A stretch of 23,129 nucleotides of DNA from Candidatus Methanoperedens sp. Lineage in GTDB: Archaea > Halobacteriota > Methanosarcinia > Methanosarcinales > Methanoperedenaceae. The position numbers and the translations under genes were made by a program. The notes under the pieces are model-generated. The model saw nothing but the letters and a program-made list of their open reading frames with translations. It was not told the origin of the DNA and did no database searches. Of the stretch, positions 1 through 7,425 are shown in pieces; the stretch's first letter is position 1; every line of letters begins with the position of its first letter. The stretch spans positions 1 through 23,129 of the forward strand of contig JAPMTY010000077.1 in the NCBI GenBank assembly GCA_026552835.1. Reading direction: 5' to 3'.

Positions 1-122
1 GCAGTAAGGACTGACATATGCTGATTTGATGTATTTTGAAGCCAACGCGCAAAAAAAATTAACACCAAAAAAATAAAAAAACCCGCTTCAAACAAAATAG
101 CTTTATCTTTCCTGAATTTCAA
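1..122 (-). CDS. N-terminus of an unrecognised membrane protein, cut by the window edge
   Basis: An open frame begins at a TTG whose bases overlap the TGA stop of the upstream DUF2178-like gene (TTGA overlap). A strong GGAGGAG ribosome binding site lies about 5-7 bases before it. All 40 visible codons are open. The start is basic (LKFRKDKAILFE), followed by one hydrophobic segment (residues about 13-25, AGFFIFLVLIFFA) and a polar stretch, so the product enters the membrane near its N-terminus. It is the sixth and most distal visible gene of the operon read leftward from 2207. It lacks the DER motif of its neighbours in the part seen. Function is unknown and the family cannot be named from 40 residues. 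The ribosome binding site, overlap and stop-free frame make it a likely real gene. Confidence 0.55.
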   Translation of the reverse strand, partial: MKFRKDKAILFEAGFFIFLVLIFFARWLQNTSNQHMSVLT

Positions 123-565
123 TTCAACTCCTCCTTTTTCCCATAATATAATATCAGCAATACCCACGAAACAACTATAATGCTCAATATGGAAGTCAAA
201 CGTAATACACTTCGAATAAGATCTTCTTCTGTCATAAAAAACATGAAATTATTTCCATAATATCCAAGAGCGCCAAAGACCATATCTATAGCACTAAGAA
301 TCATAATATACGCTAAGGTAATTTGAAGCGCTTTATATGCGGATTTTTCCCGGATCCTTATCTCCCTCTCGTCCGTTAGTATTTCTGTCTTCGACTTTTT
401 TGATATGTGCAGATAATATAAAAACCATAATATACCTATAAAAGCATATCCAGAAGAATGAATTCCTATACTCTTTTTATATGCTATATTTATCAGTCCG
501 AACAATATCATCAGTATAGATAATACAAACAACCATTTCAAATTAGGATTTTTTTTGAGTTTCAT
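119..565 (-). CDS. DUF2178-like integral membrane protein (paralogue 5 of 5)
   Basis: A 148-residue protein with four predicted membrane segments (about residues 11-28, 40-54, 78-98 and 122-143). Between the second and third lies the cytoplasmic-type motif D65-E66-R67-E-x-R-I-R-E-K-S, the hallmark of this archaeal family; the molecular function of DUF2178 proteins is unknown. It is the longest of the five paralogues and has a longer polar loop before its last helix. Its ATG overlaps the TGA of the preceding gene (ATGA), and its ribosome binding site (GGTGAT) lies inside that gene's last codons. Its own end, KKEELN, encodes the GGAGGAG site for the next gene. Family call is fairly sure; no role can be assigned beyond a small membrane protein co-expressed with its relatives. 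Confidence 0.75.
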   Translation of the reverse strand: MKLKKNPNLKWLFVLSILMILFGLINIAYKKSIGIHSSGYAFIGILWFLYYLHISKKSKTEILTDEREIRIREKSAYKALQITLAYIMILSAIDMVFGALGYYGNNFMFFMTEEDLIRSVLRLTSILSIIVVSWVLLILYYGKKEELN

Positions 566-960
566 TCGATATCACCTTTTTTATTGTAATACCAGCTAAA
601 TATCAAAAAGCAGACTAATCCTGGAAAGAAAATAAATGCAGTAACACTATTATAAGTTGCATTCTTTATCAATGGAAGGACATTGCCAAATGCCAGCAAA
701 AGAAAAATTGTTATCAACGTTGCGCCATAAGCATTATACCCCGCCTTTTCCCTGATTCTTCTGGAACGCTCATCCTGAAAATAATGACTCTTGCCGAACA
801 GTGCTGCAAATACAATCATGAGCGTTCCGGCAAAAACAATGTTAATCCCAATCGCCGGCTGTTTCAAAAGTATTGTTGTAATGCCAACCAATATTATGCC
901 TATACATACTTTAACAAATATCCAAAAATCCTTGCTTTTTTCTATTTCTTGGTTTTTCAT
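562..960 (-). CDS. DUF2178-like integral membrane protein (paralogue 4 of 5)
   Basis: A 132-residue protein with four hydrophobic segments (about 13-32, 38-55, 78-95 and 104-125). Its central motif Q-D63-E64-R65-S-R-R-I-R-E-K-A-G-Y-N-A-Y closely matches the family consensus. The protein ends KKGDIE, and those codons contain the GGTGAT ribosome binding site of the next gene, whose ATG overlaps this gene's stop. Its own ATG overlaps the TAA of the preceding gene (TAATG). Tight overlap on both sides means translational coupling is likely. Function is unknown; homology to the neighbouring paralogues is clear from the motif, the size and the helix layout. Confidence 0.75.
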   Translation of the reverse strand: MKNQEIEKSKDFWIFVKVCIGIILVGITTILLKQPAIGINIVFAGTLMIVFAALFGKSHYFQDERSRRIREKAGYNAYGATLITIFLLLAFGNVLPLIKNATYNSVTAFIFFPGLVCFLIFSWYYNKKGDIE

Positions 961-1379
961 TACACGTCACCCTTTTTAACAAAATAGTAAGCCAATATAA
1001 TCCACGAATATATTCCGATATGTGCGACAATTATCGGCGTTAAGTACGAATCCTTGGCTGCCAGCAAGAAACTGTTTGTCCTACCCAAATTGTATGCTCC
1101 ACTCAATAGAATCAAACATCCCACAAGAATCAAAAATGCATATAAGCTCGCTTTTTCAAGAGCTCTTATGGTTCTTTCATCGCCCACAGCTCCTGTTGTT
1201 GGCATTGATAAAAAACCCAAGGCAGTTATGATGACGTCCAACGACAGAATAATGTCGTAAATTACATTCTGGCTATATGACGGCCTTCGTCCTAAAATTA
1301 TTTGGATTACTACAGTTGCCAATAACGCAAACCCGAGAACGAGAGGCAAATACCACCATTTTCTGTTGAATTTGTTCAT
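960..1379 (-). CDS. DUF2178-like integral membrane protein (paralogue 3 of 5)
   Basis: A 139-residue protein with four membrane segments and the motif G-D67-E68-R69-T-I-R-A-L-E-K-A. It is the closest relative of the next upstream gene (1399-1815). The two share long runs such as the segment ending IVAHIGIYSW and much of their DNA, so they are a recent tandem duplication. The protein ends KKGDV, and the codons for GD supply the GGTGA of the next ribosome binding site. Unlike the other junctions, this gene does not overlap its upstream neighbour: a 19-base gap carries a free AAAAAGGTGAT ribosome binding site. Function is unknown. Divergence between the pair is concentrated in the first loop and at the start of the third helix. 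Confidence 0.75.
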   Translation of the reverse strand: MNKFNRKWWYLPLVLGFALLATVVIQIILGRRPSYSQNVIYDIILSLDVIITALGFLSMPTTGAVGDERTIRALEKASLYAFLILVGCLILLSGAYNLGRTNSFLLAAKDSYLTPIIVAHIGIYSWIILAYYFVKKGDV

Positions 1380-1398
1380 TCAATATCACCTTTTTATT

Positions 1399-1815
1399 TC
1401 ATTCACCCTTTTTAACAAAATAATAAACCAATATGGCCCATGAATATATTCCGATATGTGCGACAATTATCGGCGTCCAGGGGGAATCCCTGGCTGCCAG
1501 CAAGAAACTGTTTATGCCACCTAAAATGTATGCTCCAGTCAATAGAAACAAAAATCCAACAAGAATCAGAAATGCATATAAGCCCGCTTTTTCACCAACT
1601 CTGCTGGTTCTTTCATCGCCCAGAACTCCTGTTTTTGGTCTGGACAATAAAACACAGGAAACTAGGATGACGTCCAACCAAAAAATTATCTCAGTAATTA
1701 TGTATTGGCTATATAATGGCCATCTCCCTAAAATGATTTGGATTATTATACTTGCCAATATCCCTAACGCGAGAACGATCTGAAAAATCCACTTTTTTCT
1801 AAAGAATTCTTTCAA
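1399..1815 (-). CDS. DUF2178-like integral membrane protein (paralogue 2 of 5)
   Basis: A 138-residue protein starting at TTG, which overlaps the TGA of the upstream gene (TTGA). GGTGAT a few bases before it acts as ribosome binding site. It has four membrane segments and the central motif G-D67-E68-R69-T-S-R-V-G-E-K-A-G-L-Y-A. It is the near twin of the following gene (960-1379). Its end is shortened to KKGE, where the relatives have KKGD plus one or two residues. This is explained by a partial duplication of the terminal AAAAAGGTGA sequence: one copy is coding and the other is a non-coding ribosome binding site for the next gene. Function is unknown. Confidence 0.75.
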   Translation of the reverse strand: MKEFFRKKWIFQIVLALGILASIIIQIILGRWPLYSQYIITEIIFWLDVILVSCVLLSRPKTGVLGDERTSRVGEKAGLYAFLILVGFLFLLTGAYILGGINSFLLAARDSPWTPIIVAHIGIYSWAILVYYFVKKGE

Positions 1816-2207
1816 TTGATATCACCTTTTCTTGCGAAGTAAGCATAGAACAATATCAATGTCCCAATCATCACGAGGATTATATTACTAAGCTCCTTCT
1901 TGACAGTAGTTTCAAGCAGACCGAATTCATTTAAATAAGCTGAAACGCCGACAAATAATAGTGTTATAAACCATGAATATGTTGAAGCAGATGCACTTAT
2001 CTTTCGCGTTCTTTCATCTGATTCCGCTTGAACGCCATATTTGCTATGGCTATAAATGCCGTTTATTGTGCTTGCTAAGCCTCCTGCCATAAGCCCACTT
2101 ATGATTATATCAGGTGCGTTCTTCCAAAATATTAAAAGAACCACTCCTACAAGCAATACTATTGATCCGATAATTAATCGTTGTTTATTCACTTTTGTCA
2201 TTTCCAT
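1812..2207 (-). CDS. DUF2178-like integral membrane protein (paralogue 1 of 5, first gene of the operon)
   Basis: A 131-residue protein with four hydrophobic segments (about 11-28, 33-52, 76-93 and 107-124) and the motif S-D64-E65-R66-T-R-K-I-S-A-S-A. It is the most divergent copy, lacking the EKA tail of the motif. The start is the ATG at 2207, preceded by AGAGGT at suitable spacing; an in-frame ATG two codons later is an alternative. The end, RKGDIN, encodes GGTGAT, used as ribosome binding site by the next gene, whose TTG overlaps this stop. It is promoter-proximal, behind a TATA-like box and a 25-bp palindrome. Members of this family often lie beside small helix-turn-helix regulators; none is visible here. 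Function is unknown. Confidence 0.75.
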   Translation of the reverse strand: MEMTKVNKQRLIIGSIVLLVGVVLLIFWKNAPDIIISGLMAGGLASTINGIYSHSKYGVQAESDERTRKISASASTYSWFITLLFVGVSAYLNEFGLLETTVKKELSNIILVMIGTLILFYAYFARKGDIN

Positions 2208-2231
2208 TCTATCAAACCTCTAAATGTTATG

Positions 2232-2256
2232 TATATCTAACATTATGTTACATATA
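2232..2256. promoter_or_regulatory. 25-bp palindromic operator candidate of the DUF2178 operon
   Basis: The arms TATATCTAACAT and ATGTTACATATA flank a central T at 2244. Eleven of twelve base pairs are complementary; the only mismatch is C/C at 2237 and 2251. The site lies downstream of the TATA-like box at 2263-2271 on the minus strand and covers the place where transcription should start, about 25 bases from that box. This position suits a repressor that blocks initiation. No regulator gene is visible in the window. Confidence 0.55.
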
Positions 2257-2262
2257 TACCAC

Positions 2263-2276
2263 TATTTAAAACTTTC
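2263..2276 (-). promoter_or_regulatory. TATA box and BRE-like element of the DUF2178 operon
   Basis: On the minus strand the sequence reads GAAAG followed by TTTTAAATA, resembling an archaeal BRE plus TATA box. Transcription would start near 2241, giving a leader of roughly 30 bases before the ATG at 2207. The predicted start falls inside the palindrome at 2232-2256. Confidence 0.45.
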
Positions 2277-2355
2277 TTTTTTGGGTGGCAGTTCCAGCGC
2301 ATGGTTTACCGAATACGATGAAAATATTATAAAAGCAGTAAATTTTATTGGATAA

Positions 2356-2364
2356 CTTAAATTA
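2356..2364 (+). promoter_or_regulatory. TATA-like box for the rqcH gene
   Basis: CTTAAATTA is centred about 28 bases before the ATG at 2388, and no Shine-Dalgarno sequence precedes that ATG. This spacing fits a leaderless transcript. A second AT-rich box (TATTATAAAA, near 2325-2334) could serve a longer leader. The rest of 2208-2387 holds only the divergent promoter signals. Confidence 0.35.
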
Positions 2365-2387
2365 ACTCGTGCATCATATAAGCGCCA

Positions 2388-4370
2388 ATGAAACAGGAAA
2401 TGTCAAGCGTGGACGTTGCAGCGCTCATCAAGGAACTGCATCCGCGTCTTCTGGATGCCAAAATTGCAAAAATATACCAGCATTCAGCCGATGAAATCAG
2501 GATAGGGCTTCATATTTTCAAGGAAGGGAGAACAAACCTCGTTATTGAAGCCGGAAGACGCCTTCATCTTACAAAAAATCCCGAAACCGCCCCCAAGTTC
2601 CCGCAGTCTTTCCCGATGCTGCTTCGAAAACACTTGACAGGCGGCAGGATAACCGACATTTCGCAGTATGATTTTGACCGGATAATCGAGATGCAAATCC
2701 AGCGCGGAGAGGATAAGACGATTCTTCTTATAGAACTTTTTTCAAGAGGCAATATTGTGCTCCTGAATTTTGAAAAAAAGATAATCCTCCCTCTAAAATC
2801 CATCAGTTTCAGGGACAGGAAAGTCAGGGGCGGTGAACCCTATGAGCTTCCGGCGCCGCAGCTTTCCCCTGTTACAGCCACTACGGAAGAGCTTGCGGAA
2901 ATGTTCTCACATTCGGATTCCGATATTGTCAGGACGCTTGCGACAAGGATGAACATGGGAGGACAGTATGCAGAGGAACTCTGCCAGCGCGGCGGTATTG
3001 ATAAGAACACGCCCGCAAAGAAGTTTAGCGATGTTGCTGCGGTGCAAAAGGCACTCGCAGAGGTTTTCATGCCGCTCCGTACCGACCTGAAACCCCACAT
3101 TGTTTTAAAAGACGGAAAACCGATTGACGTGCTGCCGTTTGAGTTATCGCAATACGGGAAAAACGAAAAGAAATATTTTAGCACTTTTAATGATGCGCTT
3201 GATGAGTATTTCAGCCATGAAACCGGGAAAAAAGGCGAATTAAAAGAAGAAAAAAATGTTGGGGAAAAATCCGAAAAACCCGGGTTGTATGAGTACCGCA
3301 TGCAAAAACAGATGCTCGCGCTCGGGAAATTCAAGGAAGATGAAGGAAAGCTTGTACGCAAAGGCGAACTGGTATATGCGCATTACCAGATGTGCGACGG
3401 GATTCTGAAAACGATAAGGGATGCCAGGGATAAGGGGTATTCGTGGGAAGAAATAAAGGGCAAATTAAAGAGTTCGGATAAGCCTGAAGCACGGGCTATA
3501 AAATCCATCGATACCGGCAGGGGAATAATCACTGTAACGCTTGATAATCAAGATGTAGACCTGGATATCAGGCTTTCAGTCCCCCAGAATTCACAGATAT
3601 ATTACGATAAATCAAAAAAACTGGCCTCGAAGATCAAAGGCGCGCTTACTGCTATCGAAGGGACAAAAAAATTATCAGAAAAGGAAGAGGTGCCCCAGGT
3701 CAGGAAAAAGCAGGAAAAACCAAAACAAAAGTATTATGAGCAGTTCAGGTGGTTCATATCTTCTGATGGCTTCCTTGTTATCGGGGGCAGGGATGCCCAG
3801 AGTAACGAGGATATCGTGAAGAAATACCTTGAGAAGCGTGATATTTTCTTCCACGCCCATGTGTCGGGTTCTCCGTCTGTTGTTATAAAAACAGAGGGAA
3901 AAGAAGTTCCTGAAACCACGCTCGTGGAGGCCGCGCAGTTCACTGTATCGTATTCTGGCATCTGGAAATCCGGGCAGGCGAGCGGGGACTGTTACTGGGT
4001 TCTGCCGGAGCAGGTCTCAAAGACGCCTGAATCCGGGGAGTACGTAGCAAAAGGGGCTTTTGTGATACGCGGAAAACGTAATTATTTCAAGGATGTTATG
4101 CTCGGGACGGCACTCGGTCTTGTTCTGAAAGAGGAACAAAGACTGATAGGGGGGCCTTTGAGCGCGGTAAAAAGCAGGGCGCAGTTCGTTATGGAGATAG
4201 AACCGGGAGAGTTTGAGCAAAACGACCTGTCGAAGAAGATTTACAGGATGCTGAATGAAAAATTCAAGGACATGAAACTTATAAAGACGATTGCGTCGCC
4301 CGATAAGATTGCGATGTTTTTGCCTGCGGGCGGGTCGAGGGTGAAGGAGTTTCTCCGAGGGCTTATATGA
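2388..4370 (+). CDS. rqcH: RqcH/NEMF/Rqc2-family ribosome quality control protein
   Basis: A 660-residue NFACT protein. It binds the large ribosomal subunit blocked by a peptidyl-tRNA and, in bacterial and presumably archaeal members, promotes C-terminal tailing of the stalled chain. Order seen: NFACT-N (about 1-240) with the family's F-D97-R98-I motif at the position of the functional D/R pair; helix-hairpin and coiled-coil middle (about 290-440, rich in K and E); NFACT-R/DUF814 (about 450-565) with GFLVIGGRDAQSNE and the FFHAHVSGSPSVVIK core; a basic C-terminal part. Length is usual for archaeal members. The ATG at 2388 is used; an ATG four codons later is possible. No Shine-Dalgarno sequence is evident and a TATA-like box lies 28 bases upstream. 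A metal transporter gene follows closely and may be co-transcribed. Confidence 0.92.
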   Translation: MKQEMSSVDVAALIKELHPRLLDAKIAKIYQHSADEIRIGLHIFKEGRTNLVIEAGRRLHLTKNPETAPKFPQSFPMLLRKHLTGGRITDISQYDFDRIIEMQIQRGEDKTILLIELFSRGNIVLLNFEKKIILPLKSISFRDRKVRGGEPYELPAPQLSPVTATTEELAEMFSHSDSDIVRTLATRMNMGGQYAEELCQRGGIDKNTPAKKFSDVAAVQKALAEVFMPLRTDLKPHIVLKDGKPIDVLPFELSQYGKNEKKYFSTFNDALDEYFSHETGKKGELKEEKNVGEKSEKPGLYEYRMQKQMLALGKFKEDEGKLVRKGELVYAHYQMCDGILKTIRDARDKGYSWEEIKGKLKSSDKPEARAIKSIDTGRGIITVTLDNQDVDLDIRLSVPQNSQIYYDKSKKLASKIKGALTAIEGTKKLSEKEEVPQVRKKQEKPKQKYYEQFRWFISSDGFLVIGGRDAQSNEDIVKKYLEKRDIFFHAHVSGSPSVVIKTEGKEVPETTLVEAAQFTVSYSGIWKSGQASGDCYWVLPEQVSKTPESGEYVAKGAFVIRGKRNYFKDVMLGTALGLVLKEEQRLIGGPLSAVKSRAQFVMEIEPGEFEQNDLSKKIYRMLNEKFKDMKLIKTIASPDKIAMFLPAGGSRVKEFLRGLI

Positions 4371-4397
4371 TTACTGGTGTACCGCAACGGTGTGGTA

Positions 4398-5204
4398 ATG
4401 ACTAAGTCCGGACGACTCGAAGAAACGCGTAAAGCATTCGACCAGCAAGATGTACAGGCATCAGCATTGGCGCATGCTCCTGAACGTATCGCCCAGGCTG
4501 CAAAAGAGCAGCACGGTGGGGCGAGCGACCTGTATATTGGTAACATGGTCTATGGCGGGCTGGACGGCATTCTTACTACATTTGCAGTAGTCAGCGGCGT
4601 GGCAGGTGCCAAACTTGGCAGCAGTATCGTTCTTATCCTGGGCATGGCCAACCTGCTGGCTGACGGTTTTTCAATGGCCATAGGAGCGTACCTTTCTTCC
4701 AAGAGCGAAAAGGAGTATTACCAGCGGGAGTGGCAGCGGGAAGCCTGGGAGGTTGAACATTTCCCGGAAGGCGAAAGGGCTGAACTCTATGAGGTTTATC
4801 GAAGCCACAATTATTCGGAGGAGGATGCACACCGCCTTGTTGATATCCAGGCCCGAGACCCGGAGAGGTGGGTTAAAGCGATGATGATCAACGAGCTTGG
4901 GATGCTGCAGGACGAACGCAAGCCGTTATTCAGCGCTCTGGCTACGCTTGTGTCCTTCATCCTGGCTGGATTCATGCCTCTTATCGTTTACGTGCTGGGA
5001 CTCTTCTACCCGATTTCTTCGACCGAAGCCTTCACAGTATCCGTTATATTATCGGCGTTGACAATCTTTGGGCTGGGGGTTGCGAAAGTAACCGTTACCA
5101 AATTAAATCCCCTAAGAAGCGGCCTCGAGATGCTATTGGTAGGTGGACTGGCAGCGAGCGTCGCCTACGTGGTTGGTGCGTTGTTGAGGGGCATTGTTGG
5201 TTAG
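4398..5204 (+). CDS. VIT1/CCC1-family iron/manganese transporter
   Basis: A membrane protein of about 268 residues, related to the vacuolar iron transporter VIT1 and yeast CCC1, which move Fe(II) or Mn(II) across membranes. It shows the family signature in its first helices (YGGLDGILTTFAVVSG, then ANLLADGFSMAIGAYLSSKSE). A long acidic cytoplasmic segment rich in Glu between helices two and three matches the metal-binding region of VIT1; three hydrophobic segments then run to the C-terminus. I place the start at the ATG at 4398, where GGTG precedes at short spacing; an in-frame GTG at 4377, just after the rqcH stop, would add seven residues. It follows rqcH by 27 bases and could share its transcript, though no functional link is known. 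The direction of metal transport cannot be read from the sequence. Confidence 0.85.
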   Translation: MTKSGRLEETRKAFDQQDVQASALAHAPERIAQAAKEQHGGASDLYIGNMVYGGLDGILTTFAVVSGVAGAKLGSSIVLILGMANLLADGFSMAIGAYLSSKSEKEYYQREWQREAWEVEHFPEGERAELYEVYRSHNYSEEDAHRLVDIQARDPERWVKAMMINELGMLQDERKPLFSALATLVSFILAGFMPLIVYVLGLFYPISSTEAFTVSVILSALTIFGLGVAKVTVTKLNPLRSGLEMLLVGGLAASVAYVVGALLRGIVG

Positions 5205-5290
5205 GCTATAGCTTCCCGCACCGCCGCCGCGCTCCGGACCGGAAGCGGGGAGTTCGGGCTCTAAATCGAATATTGCAGTTCCGGGAACAT

Positions 5291-5467
5291 ATGGCCAAGG
5301 AGGATTCTATATTTTAATCAGAGTTTGTATTTAGTTCGTTGTGGATTCTTAACAAATTCGCTGTGTTTCATAGACTTGTGTGGTCGCTTCGGGAATATAT
5401 CGGCGCAATAGATAAATGCTATGAAGAGCGAGACTCTAAATCTGCGTATATCAGCGGTTTGTTTTAA
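5291..5467 (+). pseudogene. Possible decayed small ORF with one in-frame stop
   Basis: An ATG at 5291 opens a frame that reads MAKEDSIF, hits a TAA at 5315-5317, then continues open for 49 codons to a TAA at 5465-5467. The open part has a protein-like composition (for example WSLREYIGAIDKCYEERDSK) but matches no family I recognise. The frame could be chance: the stretch is short. The 285 bases between the transporter and the next gene hold nothing else clear. A GC-rich inverted repeat near 5219-5263 lacks a T-run. Confidence 0.2.
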
Positions 5468-5489
5468 AAAATTTACACGCTCGATAAAC

Positions 5490-7367
5490 CTACCCGAACT
5501 TCACCACAGGACATGACCAGGTGCATTTACCGCATCGGGTGCATTTCTCGCTGATTTGCGCCCTGCCGTTAACACTTATCGCCCTCGCCGCGCACTGACC
5601 AACGCACACGCCGCATCCCGTACACGACAGCGCGCGTCTGATGGTCTTTTCAGCAAGCCCGATTAACTGCCTTGCCTCGTCCTCATTGGCGCCTCTCGCC
5701 ACAACCGCGCCGCTGGCATAAACATGGACATTATTTTCTCCCCGTTGGGCAAGAATCACGCCGTCAATCGAATTTGTGTCTCCGATCATCCCAAGAAAGC
5801 CGGTCTCTTCAATCAGGGAAAGATTCAACGGCGTTCCGAAACTGCCTTCGGCTGTTATCCCGCCGGCTTTGCATGGCCGGTACCCCACGGTCATAGTAAA
5901 ATTGACAGGTTTTTTCTCGCAAATGGGAACGAGGTTTATACCTTTTTTCTCGGCAATCATCTTTATCGACTTTGGAAGAACCTGCCAGCGCCAGAAGCCG
6001 TATGTTACCCATTCCTGCGGCAAGCCGTTCCGTGCGGCATATTCCATGAGATATTTTTCAAGCTTTTCGCTCAATTCAGGATGAATTTCCGAAAGCCGCG
6101 AGAAATCAGCCATGCTCGCTGAGGGGCAAAGCCAGCATCCAATGCGGTCAAATCCCTGCTCATACAGGGGATTGTATTTTGCCTTTTTCCAGAAAAGATA
6201 CAGCCAGACATGAAGCGCTGTCCAGTTCTGGATTGGCGTTGCAGCTATCTGGTTTCCTACCGAGGGGTTCTTCCAGATATGCTCGCTGTTAGCCCTTATC
6301 TCGCTCTCGTACTTCCGCTGCCCGACAAAAGTCAGGCACTCGTTCTCGTAATTGTTCTCGATGACCTGCGTTATCGCCCCGAGCTTGCAGACCTTGCAGC
6401 ACCATCTTGCTTCCACTGTGGGAGGCCCGAAATTATCGATTGACTGCCAGAACGAATCGCCCGACGAGTGTATCTTCAAGGGTAAATTAAGCTCCTCCGC
6501 AGTCTGTTTTACATTATCCACTGTCTCTTTGAACTCAAGTCCCGTATCTGCAAAAATAATATCGAATTCCGGCACGGCATCGCGCACAAGAAGCAGCGTT
6601 GTAAGGCTGTCTTTCCCGCCCGAATATGAAACTGTGACTGGTCTTCCTGTGGTTTCAGCCACGTTTTTTATGAAACTGTGCGCCTTTTCTTCCATCTTTT
6701 TCAATATATGCATGTTGGCCTGCACAGCATCATCCCATGTCCTTTTTTGCTCCGGGTGCGGGTGCTCTGGAGGCTTCGGTTTCCCGGTCCAGCGCGTTTT
6801 CACTGCCATCCCCTTCTCATGCGTGAGCATTCTCTCCGTGTTCATCCGCGCCCTGCCTGTTGCGATTACCTCTTTCTCGGGCGTCAGTATAATGACCTCG
6901 TCATCCTCAGCAATACCCGCGCTGGCATCATTCACCCCTGGCGCGAGAACCGACGCGCCTTTTATGATAAAATCCACGGCGCCTTTATCCACGATTATCC
7001 ATTTCCTGCCTTCGGCAAGCAGCCTTGCCCCTTCAAGCCTCGGGATGAACACCCATCCCATTTTTTCAAGCTCAAAGCGAAGCGACCCCATCACTGCGCC
7101 GTCGAATACCACCTCGTCCATCCTGTCCTCATACGGCGCCTTGTTCAGCACCACGAGCCTGCTCTCGGGGATGAGTTTTAAACCGAACTGTTTTTCTGTC
7201 GTTTTGTTGATGAGGTCTATGTCGTACTGGAAAGCAGGCCTGATGTCGCCAGGCGGGGTTATGTCGATTTTTTTGGTAGCGGCTCCGCAGGCGCATGTTT
7301 TCCCGAGTACGGGGAGGTTGCAGGAAGGGCACCAGTATAACAGGAGTTCGCCAAGGTAGTAGGGCAT
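5490..7367 (-). CDS. PUA / PAPS-reductase / ferredoxin fusion protein
   Basis: A 625-residue multidomain protein. In order: zinc-ribbon-like knot (C13, C16, C25, C27); a region leading to a PUA-like RNA-binding domain (about 120-180); a PAPS-reductase PP-loop domain with SYSGGKDS at 247-254; paired cysteines C323-C324 plus C327 and C411-x-x-C414, resembling the CC...CxxC iron-sulfur ligands of APS reductases; an unassigned segment (about 490-575); and a C-terminal double 4Fe-4S ferredoxin (C582, C585, C588, C592; C609, C612, C615, C619). Such proteins are annotated as phosphoadenylyl-sulfate reductase family in methanogens, but the PUA domain suggests an RNA substrate, for instance tRNA sulfur chemistry. 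The ATG at 7367 lacks a Shine-Dalgarno sequence and lies 28 bases from a TATA box, so the mRNA is probably leaderless. Domain calls are firm; the reaction is open. Confidence 0.85.
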   Translation of the reverse strand: MPYYLGELLLYWCPSCNLPVLGKTCACGAATKKIDITPPGDIRPAFQYDIDLINKTTEKQFGLKLIPESRLVVLNKAPYEDRMDEVVFDGAVMGSLRFELEKMGWVFIPRLEGARLLAEGRKWIIVDKGAVDFIIKGASVLAPGVNDASAGIAEDDEVIILTPEKEVIATGRARMNTERMLTHEKGMAVKTRWTGKPKPPEHPHPEQKRTWDDAVQANMHILKKMEEKAHSFIKNVAETTGRPVTVSYSGGKDSLTTLLLVRDAVPEFDIIFADTGLEFKETVDNVKQTAEELNLPLKIHSSGDSFWQSIDNFGPPTVEARWCCKVCKLGAITQVIENNYENECLTFVGQRKYESEIRANSEHIWKNPSVGNQIAATPIQNWTALHVWLYLFWKKAKYNPLYEQGFDRIGCWLCPSASMADFSRLSEIHPELSEKLEKYLMEYAARNGLPQEWVTYGFWRWQVLPKSIKMIAEKKGINLVPICEKKPVNFTMTVGYRPCKAGGITAEGSFGTPLNLSLIEETGFLGMIGDTNSIDGVILAQRGENNVHVYASGAVVARGANEDEARQLIGLAEKTIRRALSCTGCGVCVGQCAARAISVNGRAQISEKCTRCGKCTWSCPVVKFG

Positions 7368-7390
7368 GGTTCTTCTGTTGGCGGAGGGGG

Positions 7391-7400
7391 TATTTATATG
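7391..7400 (-). promoter_or_regulatory. TATA box of the PAPS-reductase fusion gene
   Basis: The minus strand reads CATATAAATA, centred about 28 bases before the ATG at 7367. The spacing predicts transcription starting at or next to the start codon. Confidence 0.5.
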
Positions 7401-7425
7401 GTGCGTCAGGAGAAGAATGCAGACT

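Noticed and set aside
2840..3361. A 173-codon open frame antisense to rqcH
   Set aside because: Low-complexity Ser/Phe-rich translation with no start signals; a shadow of the real gene.
5219..5263. GC-rich inverted repeat after the metal transporter as an intrinsic terminator
   Set aside because: Arms match only in part (CTTCCCGC against GCGGGGAG) and no T-run follows on either strand.
6352..7359. A 335-codon open frame antisense to the PAPS-reductase fusion gene
   Set aside because: The opposite strand encodes a protein with several intact family motifs. The antisense translation is rich in Ser and Pro without any domain, and results from codon bias of the real gene.
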